64,000 bases of DNA from Roridomyces roridus (Eukaryota > Basidiomycota > Agaricomycetes > Agaricales > Mycenaceae): the NCBI GenBank assembly GCA_029378245.1, contig JARKIF010000009.1, positions 1,364,001 through 1,428,000 of the forward strand. Direction: 5' to 3'. The notes beneath the pieces were generated by a model. The model searched no databases, had not been told where the DNA came from, and was given only the letters and a program-made list of their open reading frames with translations. Both the position numbers and the translations under genes were made by a program. Below are positions 47,389-57,064 of this stretch, one piece after another. Positions within the stretch are counted from its first letter, which is position 1. Each line of letters begins with the position of its first letter.

Positions 47389-47965
47389 ATGTCCCCTCGC
47401 TCTTTTCGTACTGCTCTCGCTCGCTTTGCTACGCACTTGTTGTATTTTATTGGATGGATGGAAGGATGGATGGTGGACTGGACAGCTGTATATTATTTGT
47501 GTAGCTTATTCCAAGTAATGGGCGAAGAAAGAGATTCGGAGCTATTCATTCCAAGTAATGACCATCCTGGATTCTTCAGAGCCGTCGTGGTCCCGCTTGC
47601 GATGCGTCATGACCCGGTCGTGTGAAGGGAAGAGACGAAAACAATCTGAGAAAGTTGGGGTAAAGGGAGAGCACTAGACATTGACGGGCGCACTGTCCAA
47701 GGCACAGATGAAGAGGGGAGTCCTGGACAACGTGAGCAGCTATGAATATACCAACGTGAGCGTACTCTTTCGGGGAGGTGACTTTGGCGAATGTTTCGGC
47801 GGCAGCAATTTGCTCGGGCGTGGTAGTTACTGGAACTGTAAGCGAGGGCACGAGATGGATATGCGCGTAGATTACCGTCCACAACCGACGGACGTGAAGG
47901 CAACACGGATGGAAGGAGAGAAGAGGACATCAAAATACGAAACAACAACGCGTACTTGGATTATA
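47389..47965. other. gene-poor stretch left of the MITE
   Basis: Holds the presumed 3' untranslated region of the RING gene, a short GGAT/GATG-rich tract near 47450-47475 and two copies of ATTCCAAGTAATG (47508-47520 and 47548-47560). A minus-strand frame at 47576-47884 is discussed among the findings; I do not call it as a gene. Confidence 0.4.
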
Positions 47966-48040
47966 AGGTAGCCGACATGCACGCACGGTAAACCTGTCAA
48001 GTGGCTGTGAGAGTAGTTCTAAATAAGGAAGGTTTCGATT
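47966..48040 (+). repeat. left terminal inverted repeat of the MITE
   Basis: 75 bp, identical to the reverse complement of 48354-48428. Confidence 0.9.
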
Positions 48041-48353
48041 TTGCCTTGTCTCTGCAGTGTTTCTGCACTGTTCTGGGGCCAGGAATGAATGTTTTGAATG
48101 CATTATGAGTTGTAAACTACTTTTGTACCCAACAGATCCCACCATGTCCCCGCATTTGGGCCTCATGCCTGCTGATCTTCGGGCACATGATGCCCCACGT
48201 TTGACACACGTGACACGGGAAAGTTCTCCGATGTGCTTATTCCCGTTCGTCTGGCACACGACAATGTTCCTGGATGTAGTTCTAAGCTTTCTTAGTGAGC
48301 CAAGTAGCAAATACAAGTATTCTACACCTGAACTCGCCCAAAAGTCGAGAGGA

Positions 48354-48428
48354 AATCGAAACCTTCCTTATTTAGAACTACTCTCACAGCCACTTGACAG
48401 GTTTACCGTGCGTGCATGTCGGCTACCT
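48354..48428 (-). repeat. right terminal inverted repeat of the MITE
   Basis: 75 bp, identical to the reverse complement of 47966-48040; followed by the TA duplication. Confidence 0.9.
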
Positions 48429-48478
48429 TACAGTATACAAGATTCCGAATATACATGCGGACAGATGCGGAGCGACCC

Positions 48479-49633
48479 TCATCGAGGTCTCTTCTTTTTT
48501 CGTTCTTTACATTCGTCGCAAAACCACTTTTTGCTGCCTTCTGGTGCGCTGTCCATCCCAGTACAAACTACATGGAACTGGCCGTTCTGGTGAGCCAGCA
48601 GTGGCGGCAAGTAAAAACACAGCTCACCCATTCCCGCTTGCATTTCTTGTCATCGCAACCGACCATCTGGCCAAGATTCATCCACTGGTACTGCAAGAAG
48701 TAGTAGCATAACGCACCTCTCCAAACGATACCTGATCACAATAGCAGTATATCTGCTCATTTGGATCGGGGTTTAGAATGACAGGAGGCTTTGGTCGCAC
48801 AAAGGGTGCACTGTCATCCACATCCTTTTTCCTGCCCTTGCGACTCTTCTTGCGACGGTCTGGCTTCGCGGTCATGTAATCCGGATCCTTCTCATCTGGG
48901 TCGGGACTGAGCGTGAAACGTGCAGGCTTCTTCAACGAAGGCATTGGAATGACTGGCAGGAAATCAGGTGCGAGATGCGTGCCAGGCGGAGCAATGGCCT
49001 TCTCTTGGTCCTGAATCGCCTGGTCAATCAAACGTATACTGCGCTCTACCTTTGTGCGTCGAGAATTAATTCGGGGAAGCGGCCAGCCACAAATACGCAC
49101 GGTGTCCCAAGCAGTCTTGCATATATTCGTTTTCTCGTGCCCGTCTTCGATAGATTTGTCGCAGAGGTGGGCTATCTCGGTAAGGAGATCGCGGGCGCGA
49201 AAAGCGAGGTCTGGCTGCTCCGAATCCTGCGCGGCAGCTCTCCGAATAGCAATGTATTTCCGGAGAGTATCTAGCACGGTATCCCTATTTTCTGTAAACA
49301 CGGGTGAGGGCGTCGGAGTAAATGGGCGAAGGACCACAGACGCGAAGTTCGCTGGTCGACCTCGCGCACGAGGTCGAAACGCCTGGGCAGGATGGAAGAC
49401 AGGTCAAAGACTTGAGGAGAGTCAGAGGAGGGCGTCGGGAACAGAAGAGAGCTCGTGCCTTCGACATGTTCGTCTTTGAACGCGTCCCAGACATCGCGTT
49501 CCTTGTCTAAACGGTCCTGCCCGGTACTTTCGACGTAGGTCGGTGCATCGTCGGTGGCGGTGACCTGTTCCTCCTGCTCCTCTGGGAAGGCTTGTGAGTG
49601 CCGCCGCTTGCTTTTGCGGGTGGCAGTAGACAT
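48479..49633 (-). CDS. ING-family PHD-finger chromatin reader
   Basis: The N-terminal half is an ING-like helical domain: KERDVWDAFKDEHVE, then SSILPRRFDLVREVDQRTS, followed by helices containing TVLDTLRKYIAIRRAAA and ARDLLTEIAHLCDKSIEDG. A basic linker, KPDRRKKSRKGRKKD, looks like a nuclear signal. The C-terminal PHD finger is split by two introns of 49-50 bp. It joins as IYCYCDQVSFGE, MVGCDDKKCKREW, FHVVCTGMD and KKWFCDECKERKKKRPR, and has the full Cys4-His-Cys3 set. ING proteins read H3K4me3 and sit in histone acetyltransferase or deacetylase complexes such as NuA4 or Rpd3. The reading of the last exons depends on my splicing. The MITE lies just beyond the stop. Confidence 0.85.
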
Positions 49634-49681
49634 GATGATGGTGAGAGCAAAGGAATCAAGGCTCCTATGTAATGGTCCATG

Positions 49682-51390
49682 CTTATGACGGAGTCCAACG
49701 CTGGTAAATCTCCACGAACACCTCTGGCCGAACGTCTAGAGACTCTTGTCGACGCAGAACCTAGGATGCAGGCTGCCCGTTCCGCCGCCAATGCCTCCCC
49801 CAAGCAGCCCATTTTACGGTGGCTAGGGAGCTGGAGCCCGTTTGCATCTCCTGCAACCTCGCCGCCTCCCTCACGCCCCCCATCTCCTTCTATCAGCTCC
49901 CTGCATGAAGCCCTCACTTCTCCTCTGGCTGCACCACAAGCCGCAATGATACCACCCCATTTTTCGCCATCCCGTGCACTTTCACGACCCCCGCCTTTCG
50001 TTGACAACCTGACTCGGAGCACGCTCCCAACTGCCTCGCTCTCCCCGTCTACGGAAGATTACCCCGTAGACATTTCTCCCGCCAACGCGTCTCCAGAGGG
50101 CTCATCCCTCGCAACTCTACGTTCCTTGTCTCAGCGAGACCGCCGCCGTTCACAGGCGTCTGTCGAAGCACCCTCACAGCCTGATTCCCCCATTGCACGG
50201 TGGTGGTTCCAATCGGAGAACAAGGAGAATGTGGATGCTCTACTTGACGAGTCCGACCGCGCGGACAAGGACATTCTACAACATAAATGTACGTCTTGGA
50301 CCCATTTCGGACCTGGAAGTGGCTCATAACCCTCTCAGACACGTCCCCAAAGAACCCCGTTGTATTCTGTCATGGCCTGCTCGGATTCGACTCGGTCACC
50401 ATAGGACCGGCCATCGCCCCAATGCAGGTAACCCACTGGCGTGGCATCAAGGAGGTCCTCGAGGCCAATGGCACCGAGGTCTTGATTACCCGCGTGCCCG
50501 CTACCAGCAGCCCCGTGGACCGTGCCAAAGTCCTGGAGGAAAAGATATCGAGTGTATATCCGGGCAGGAGTGTTCACCTAATTGGTATGTGTTGGCTTCC
50601 CTGCCGTAGCAGTCGTCTCATACGAACTCTCGCAGGCCATAGTATGGTAAGTGGGCTGAACAAACAATTGCCAAATACTCAGAATGGATAGGGTGGGCTC
50701 GACTGTCGCTACCTCACCACGCACCTTACACGCCGCAAGTTTAAGGTGCTCAGTATCACCACTATCGCCACGCCCCATGCGGGTTCGTCGTTTGCCGACG
50801 TTTTTCTGGAAACCGTTGGGCCGGCTCGAATGCCATCCGTTCTTTCTCTGTTGGACCTGCTCCCGAACGGTGGTGGCGACGGCAAGGCATTCGAGTGTCT
50901 CACCATTGAAAGCATGCGTCGTTTCAACGAGGAGACACCGGACGTGCCTGGGGTGAAATACTTCAGCTGGGGGGCGACGTACGAGCCTGGGTTGATCGAC
51001 ACGTGGAAGTGGCCACATTCCGTTGTGCTCGAACATGAGGGCGAGAATGATGGGCTTGTATCTGTGGCTTCGGCCAAATGGGTACGTATCGCATCCCTTG
51101 CTATATTTCAGCCGCCGACGTATCTGTAGGGCACCTATCTCGGAACACTCACCGGCGTCTCCCATCTGAACCTTGTTGGCTGGATCAACACGGCACAATA
51201 CAAGTGGGCAGAGATGATGGGTCGCGAAATCACGTTTAAGCCGGCCACGTTCTACCTGGGAATCGCGGACATGCTAGCTAGGGAAGTGGAGGGGCAACCC
51301 GGTGAAGGAGCGGATGGGGTCAAGGCTGGTAGGGGTGCCGACTTGGCAGAGGACACGGAGGAACGGACAATAGACGACACGACCAGATGA
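49682..51390 (+). CDS. alpha/beta-hydrolase lipase with GHSMGG nucleophile elbow
   Basis: A Ser/Pro-rich N-terminal region of about 190 residues (PILRWLGSWSPFASPATSPP) has no clear targeting signal. The hydrolase core begins PKNPVVFCHGLLGFDSVTIG, with the oxyanion strand HG. It continues HWRGIKEVLEANGTEVLITR and then the nucleophile elbow HLIGHSMGGLDCRYL. This elbow is assembled over three exons; the middle one is only 11 nt. Later motifs are TIATPHAGSSFADVF, a HEGENDGLVSVASAKWG acid region, and GVSHLNLVGW containing the likely catalytic His. The order matches triacylglycerol lipases of the fungal Tgl2/LipA type, so a neutral-lipid or ester substrate is expected. Its ATG is 48 bp from that of the divergent ING gene. 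Confidence 0.83.
50636..50646 (+). other. 11-nt micro-exon carrying the lipase nucleophile serine
   Basis: The exon GCCATAGTATG lies between two introns of about 51 and 45 bp. It supplies the last two bases of Gly plus His-Ser-Met, completing GHSMGG. Skipping it would delete the catalytic serine and shift the frame. Confidence 0.8.
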
Positions 51391-51534
51391 TCTACATGCC
51401 ATTTACACGCTAGTATAATTCCTAATATGTATTCTACCACTATGGATGGACTCGAGGACGCGTCGGACGCGAGATGACGCAATGTCTTGTGATTTACTCT
51501 GGTTCTGCTTCTCGAAAACTCTCATCCACTCAGC

Positions 51535-52692
51535 ATGGTCCTCGATCTTGTCTCCAGTAACAGGTGCTTCGGGGGTGAACTCAGAAAATACAAGCATCAA
51601 GTGCGACATCTTTATCTACCCTCAAGATCCGAGCCTGATTGCTCCAGTCTGCAGCACTTGGGGGCCTCGTAGCCAACTTCAACCTCTTTCTCCCAGCTCA
51701 GGCCTCTTCCAAGAAAGTGCCTCTTTTGGTGTACCTCGCCGGACTTACATGCACCGAGGACAATGGTGCTCAGAAAGGCGGGTTCTTTGGCGCAGCCGCT
51801 GAGCACGGCATCGCTGTGGTTTTCCCCGACACCTCTCCCAGAGGCGCTGGCATCGAGGGCGAAGATGCCGACTGGGACTTTGGCACTGGCGCTGGTTTTT
51901 ATCTCAACGCGACCCATCCCAAATTCTCAAAGCACTACAATATGTTGACCCATATAACGATGGAGATTCCCCAGGTTATCCTAACCGCAGAACTACCTAT
52001 CGTATGTGAAGCTCGCGGTTTTCCCACTCCTACTGACCCCTCGTGATCCAGGATCTCACACGCCAGTCCATCGCGGGACATTCTATGGGTGGGTTATCAT
52101 CAGAGAGTCTCCCTGCGTAACCACAATCGGAGTCCTTCAGGTGGCCATGGAGCCTTGACCCTTTATCTGGCGGGTTCCCAGCCCAATCAGTACAAATCCG
52201 CGTCTGCGTTTGCACCAATCTGCAACCCCATCAAATGCCCGTGGGGACAAAAGGCTTTCGATGGGTACCTCCAGGGCGGCGTCGCAGAGGCTGCATCGCT
52301 GTATGATGCCACGGAACTTATCAAGAAGCGAACCGACCCCGTTAATATCTTGATCGACTATGGCACGGGCGACAATTTCTACAAGCAAGGACAACTCCTT
52401 CCGGAGAATTTCCTCCAGGCGGCGCGAGATGCAGGGCACGGGGAAAGTGAAGTACTGGTTAGAAGCCAAGAAGGCTACGATCACGTCAGTCATTTCGTAG
52501 GCCTCTTTTGCGTTGCTAACACTCTCTCATAGAGCTATTTCTTTGTAAGATTTCACGCGTCTCGATGTTTCTCTGCTAAAACGACGAATACAGATCTCGA
52601 CTTTCGCAGCGGACCACGTAAATTGTAAGCTTGCTCCAGGTTGCAGCCACATTCATTCTCACAACATTCCAGTCCATGCGAAATTTCTTTGA
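51535..52692 (+). CDS. S-formylglutathione hydrolase (esterase D family)
   Basis: The protein opens MVLDLVSSNRCFGGELRKYKHQ, then SAALGGLVANFNLFLPAQAS after an intron, matching the family start. Core motifs follow: PLLVYLAGLTCTEDN, FFGAAAEHGIAVVFPDTSPR, GAGFYLNATHPKFSKHYNML, the nucleophile IAGHSMGGHGALTL, FAPICNPIKCPWGQKAF, IDYGTGDNFY and GYDHSYFFISTFAADHV. This enzyme hydrolyses S-formylglutathione to formate and glutathione, the second step of formaldehyde detoxification. At least six introns; a 12-nt micro-exon (AGCTATTTCTTT) encodes SYFF. The C-terminus runs some 20 residues past DHV and may be longer than in homologues. Confidence 0.88.
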
Positions 52693-52791
52693 TTGTTATG
52701 CAGCAAATTATAAGTTGTAGTCGGTCTAAGCATGTTGTAACTGTACAAATGATTGAAGCAATGCAGGACAAGCACGAGCAGAAGCAAGTCA

Positions 52792-54590
52792 TCAAGGGCG
52801 GGCCGATACTAATACTCGATTATGATAAGCCTCTCGTAGCCCAGTCAGTTCGCAGCGGATCCAATAGCTGTGGAGTGCGTCGCGGATGGTAGCGCGTTGT
52901 TCGTAATTGTGAATGAGGAGGCTGCTGACTAGCGCTTTCGCTTTGAATCACTGAGCAGGTAAATGGGCATTGGTTTAGCAAGTATTACCATCAGGGAGAG
53001 CATCCCAACGTTTACAAGTAAAGTCGATGTCGCCAGCGATGATCTTGGCTTTGAGATTGGCTTCGTGGTCATGATAGTTTTTCGAGGGCTCTGAGCCACG
53101 AGACGCCTTGATATGATTCAGCCAATTCGACGAAGAACCAAACTCAGGGTCGTTATCAAAAGGGTGCGAGCCGCTGACCGTAGGTGAGTATGGCGGTTCC
53201 CAACATGATTATTGCAACGTACGTGAGCATCACATAGAGGATCACTCCTGAGCTCCAGCAATCCGACGGCATTCTGTAAGTATTCAAGACATGTTCCTGG
53301 TAAGTACCGACCCTTCACTCACCCAACATATTTGAGGTGTTCTTGGTCGAGAGCGAGAATGCCTTCCGGGGGCAGATAGGACACCGTGCCGCAGACGTTG
53401 CGGGTTTCTTGATACGCCATGGGTCGCGCCAGGCCAAAGTCTGCGATCACTATCCGGGGATATGCACCTGGGGCGTATAAAAGAATGTTTTCGGGCTAGA
53501 AAATTAGGGATCAATGGGATGAGTGTAGAAGCGAGTTACCTTGAGGTCTGCACTGGATGTGAGTGGGAATGCGAAAGAACAAACAAACGGCACATACCGC
53601 GATGGGATATCGATCTTTCATGCAGATGATCAAGACCGAGTAGAATTTGAAAGAAAAGGAATTTCGATTCGGCTTGGTTGAGATGGACCTTCTCGGTAAT
53701 GTAGGTGAACAGGTCTCCACCTGTGCATAGCTGGAGGAAGATGAAACTGTTCGATCATAAGTCTCCCATCCTCGTCTTCACGGAAATTCACTCACATAAA
53801 CTGGCTGTCTCGTTCAGTGTCGTAGATGCGATTTATGTTTGGCTTTGAGCACATTAATCGGGATTGCAAATGCTTTGGGAGTAGAAACGTACGTGTTCAA
53901 GGCCGTTCAGAATGCTAATCTCTTTGAATATCTGGGTCACGTCGCAGCCCTTCTTGGCACGTATCGTCTTGCAGGCAACTTGACGGCGAGCAGCATCTAG
54001 AGCGAGCTTCAGCGTGCCAAAAAGATGGAAGGAAGAATGCAACTACGCGTCGTGTCAAGGGCCAAGTGCACGGTCGCAAACGCGCCGCTACCTAGTTTCT
54101 GGTTACTGACGAGATATTTGCCGATCGTGATAGTCTTGGTGTTGTTCGATGGGTGCTGTGGAGGGGTGGGGTCGAACAAGTCAATCTTGTCGGGTCTGTC
54201 TCTCCACATATGAATGCAGGTGAAGACTGGAAAGGGTGAGAGACGTGTATGACCAGAGAAGTGAGGCTCACCACGAGGTTCTTCCTCCATTGAAGGAAAC
54301 TCGATGATGTCGCCGTGCAGCAAAATGACGACCGACTTGCTGATGCGTTGGCCGTTGAGCATAATGCCGTTCCGCGAAAAGTCTTGACACGAGACGATGA
54401 CGCCGCCATGGGCAGTGCGCACGGCCGAGAGTTCGCAGTGGATGCCAGAAACGAACACGCCTTCACAAACGTAGTCGCAACGCGCCGGATTCCGTCCAAT
54501 CTTGGCGGGCTTGTTGAGCTTGACGATGACGGCCTCACGGCGCCCACGGTGGACGGTGACGAGCTTGGCACATATGTCGTTCGACTCCAT
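52792..54590 (-). CDS. cds1: FHA-domain checkpoint kinase (Cds1/Chk2 family)
   Basis: The N-terminal FHA domain reads AKIGRNPARCDY, FVSGIHCELSA and DFSRNGIMLNG, the phosphothreonine-binding motif set. The kinase domain follows: KYLVSNQKLGSGAFATVHLAL (P-loop), QVACKTIRAK (catalytic Lys), IFKEISILNGLEH (helix C), then, over small exons, HLHER..DLKPENILLY, DFGLARPM and CGTVSYLPPE (activation segment), and GSHPFDNDPEFG. After a final 48-bp intron the end reads DAKALVSSLLIHNYEQRATIR. One FHA plus kinase is the Cds1/Chk2 layout; Rad53 has two FHA domains. The kinase arrests the cell cycle after DNA damage or replication stress. An ACGCGT lies about 45 bp upstream of the ATG. Confidence 0.88.
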
Positions 54591-54635
54591 GAAGAAGGTG
54601 AAAGGAGGGACGAAAGAACGAGAAAGGAAAGGAAG

Positions 54636-54641
54636 ACGCGT
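54636..54641. promoter_or_regulatory. possible MluI cell-cycle box upstream of the FHA kinase
   Basis: The palindrome ACGCGT is 45 bp before the kinase start codon, in a short AT-rich intergenic region that also has TTATTTATATTTATT. MBF binds such sites in fungal DNA-replication genes. One hexamer alone is weak support. Confidence 0.3.
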
Positions 54642-54677
54642 TATTTATATTTATTGACGTGGTCTCATGTAATCTTA

Positions 54678-57010
54678 TCAATCATCGTACCCCTTCCCAC
54701 TCCGCTGCTTTACCCGCTTGATCTTTTTATGATGCTTCTTTCCCTCGCCAAGAACACCAGCGTTGTTGGCTAAAACGGACGCAAGCCGAGCTCTGCGCCC
54801 ACTGATCACCATTCCATTATCTGCCACCGAATTTTGGTGCGGGTAGACACGCATCCGGGTGAACGAGGTTCCATCCTGACCACCAGAGCCTTGTACGAAT
54901 GGTCGAGGGGACAGAGCCGAGTTGTTCTCAAAGAAATTTCGATCAAGATCATGAGACTTGGAACTCTGAGGTGCCGCAGTTGTCGAAAGAGGCTCGGTGC
55001 GAACAAATGTGTCCGCGCCCTTGCCCACTCGGGTCACGGGTGCACGCTTTTTATCCGCATATCGCGCCAGCGCCAGCTCGTGCGTGCGTTCGTTGAACGA
55101 TGAGTCTGGAATTGCCGGCGGTGGATGGCAATAGAGAAGCTTGGCGGTGACATAGTCCTTCATGACATATCTCGCCGCCCGAGCTTCGTCTGGATTCCCT
55201 TGACCAGAGCGCGTGTATCCCCTCCCAACTGTACAATGTTCAGACTACCGGACAACGGCTGTGACGGACAGGCACTTACTCGCGTATGCGATAAGGAAAT
55301 TCTCCGCAGTCACTTTACCGTCTCCCCCCTCCTCCACCAGTTTGACTTTGATGGTCAAGCCGTAGGTCGCTTCCAAGACTTCCTTTGGTATCCGCTTGGC
55401 CACCAACGCTGCCGGCCCGGTGTGTTCCTTCATCTGGTCGATAGGAAGCACGCCATCACAGATCAAGTCCGCTTTGGTAGTGGCAAACTGCGGGAATACA
55501 AGCCCAGGGCAATCGCAGAGCATGATCGTATCGGACAGATTTATCGTTTGGAAGTGCTTCGTCTTGCCAGGGGTAGAGGACACGCTGACTTTCTTCTCCC
55601 CCAGTAAGGAATTGATCGTGCTCGACTTGCCGACATTGGGGTACCCAACGAGGCCGACTATGAGCTTCTCGGGAGATTTTCCATTGGGAGCGGAAAAGAC
55701 TACAAAAGACGGGGTTGAGATGAATGATTAAAGAAAACGAGGAGGACTCACCTGAAAGATCAGGGGCCATTTTTTGGAACAAATCCTCCAGCTCAAGTAC
55801 AGAAAGAACCTTGGCCCGGGGATCTCGCCCAGCAGGAGAGTCCTCCTCTTCCGAGAAATAAAATTCGTCTGCCGACTCGTATTCGGATTCGCCATCGTCA
55901 GAGTCGTCTTCCTCATCTGTCGAGTCATCAGGTTCCTCAGGCTCCTCGTTTTCTACGCCCGCCGCTTCTTCACTAGCCAGAGCTGCCTCTCTACGAGCCT
56001 GCTGCAAAGCAGCGGCATTGGCAGCAGAGAAAAATGCGTATTGTATTCCTTGTTGATCAAAGTAGTCCGCCCACTGACACCTGTAGCCAAGCTTTAGATA
56101 TCAAGAGTACGGAAGCCTCCATAGGCTCACCTTTGTGCCGCGGTCAGAAGATCTGCCTTGTTGATCAACAGCAAACACCTTCTCTTACCTGTGCCGGTGC
56201 CGCTTTCGCCCTCTGCACCCTCGACATCGTGGACATATTCTTCTAGATCCTCACACCGAAAGCGCAACGGATTACGGGCATCCACTATTTGAACCACCAA
56301 ATGTGATCGCTCGAGGACACGCCACAGTTGCCTCCATACTTCTAGATTGCGCTCAAATGGCGTCAAAAGAAAGTTGTCCTCTTCCTGAAGGCTGAAAAAT
56401 CTTTACGATCGTGCTGTGATCGAGAGAAAATGGGACATGCCTGGCGAGCCCTCTTCGCCAATCGAGGAACGCCGTTTTTTCCTGTTTCTCGAGTTCCGCT
56501 GGAGTCATGCTCCGCGTCCACGCCGGTCTTCTGGGTACACGAAGCCTCTTTTTGTTTTCCTGGTGCTTTTGGAGCGTGGAGATCTCTTCCTGTTCGCTGA
56601 GAAGATACGGATTTTGGCTGGAGCCGGCGGACTGTTGTATTATTTTAACATTACGCCGTTCTCAAGAAATTGTAAGTTTCAGATAGCAGAGCACATAGAA
56701 ATACCAACCCGCCGTGAAATCGGTGCCGGCTAGTTGAGCCGTGTTGAGAAATTCATCCAAGTCGCCTTCTTGGGTCACGGATTTGAGGCGAGACGTAGAA
56801 TCGAGGTCCGAGATGTACTAATTAGCTGGATGAGCCCCAGAAAAATTGCGCCAAGAAAGCGACAGACCATGCCCGACTCTTGCATTCTTTTAGCATCTTT
56901 CGCCTTTCTGTTGATGATCGCGCGACCCAAGCCGCTTGGATTGAGGTCCCTTCTCGGAGGCTAGTACGGTGAGATGGAGGCACAGAATCGGGGACGAGAG
57001 AACCGACCAT
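54678..57010 (-). CDS. LSG1: cytoplasmic 60S maturation GTPase Lsg1
   Basis: This is a circularly permuted GTPase. After splicing it starts M-PPRRDLNPSGLGRAIINR and continues KAKDAKRMQES, the family opening. LLTPFERNLEVWRQLWRVLE and QIVDARNPLRFRCEDLEEYV follow. The G4 motif NKAD (LLINKADLL) precedes an acidic insert of Asp/Glu/Ser. The G1 motif GYPNVGKSS and G3 DCPGL then come last, the permuted order. A Lys-rich C-terminus, KKHHKKIKRVKQRSGKG, closes the protein. Lsg1 releases the export adaptor Nmd3 from 60S subunits in the cytoplasm. The coding exon 1 is the bare ATG (57008-57010), followed by a 47-bp intron (56961-57007). About nine introns in all. Confidence 0.9.
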
Positions 57011-57064
57011 TTTGGAGAAGAGAGAGATCTGTAAGCGATGATCGGGACGGTGATCCGCTCCTCC
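57011..57064. promoter_or_regulatory. 54-bp divergent promoter, LSG1 / LYR protein
   Basis: The start codons are 54 bp apart; the stretch contains GAGAAGAGAGAGATC. If the LYR gene used the in-frame ATG at 57038 the gap would be 27 bp. Confidence 0.5.

Larger units (their letters stand above)
47966..48428. mobile_element. 463-bp MITE with 75-bp perfect terminal inverted repeats and TA target duplication
   Basis: The first 75 bases (47966-48040), beginning AGGTAGCCGACATG, are the exact reverse complement of the last 75 (48354-48428). The element is flanked on both sides by TA (47964-47965 and 48429-48430), as expected for Tc1/mariner-type insertion. The 313-bp interior has no transposase-like frame, so it is a non-autonomous element mobilised in trans. 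The perfect match of the ends suggests a recent insertion. It lies between the RING and ING genes and ends 50 bp from the ING stop codon. Confidence 0.88.

Noticed and set aside
48057..48593. 178-codon plus-strand frame over the right half of the MITE
   Set aside because: It crosses the inverted repeat, and the same peptide appears on the opposite strand from the left repeat. It is an artefact of the repeat and not a transposase.
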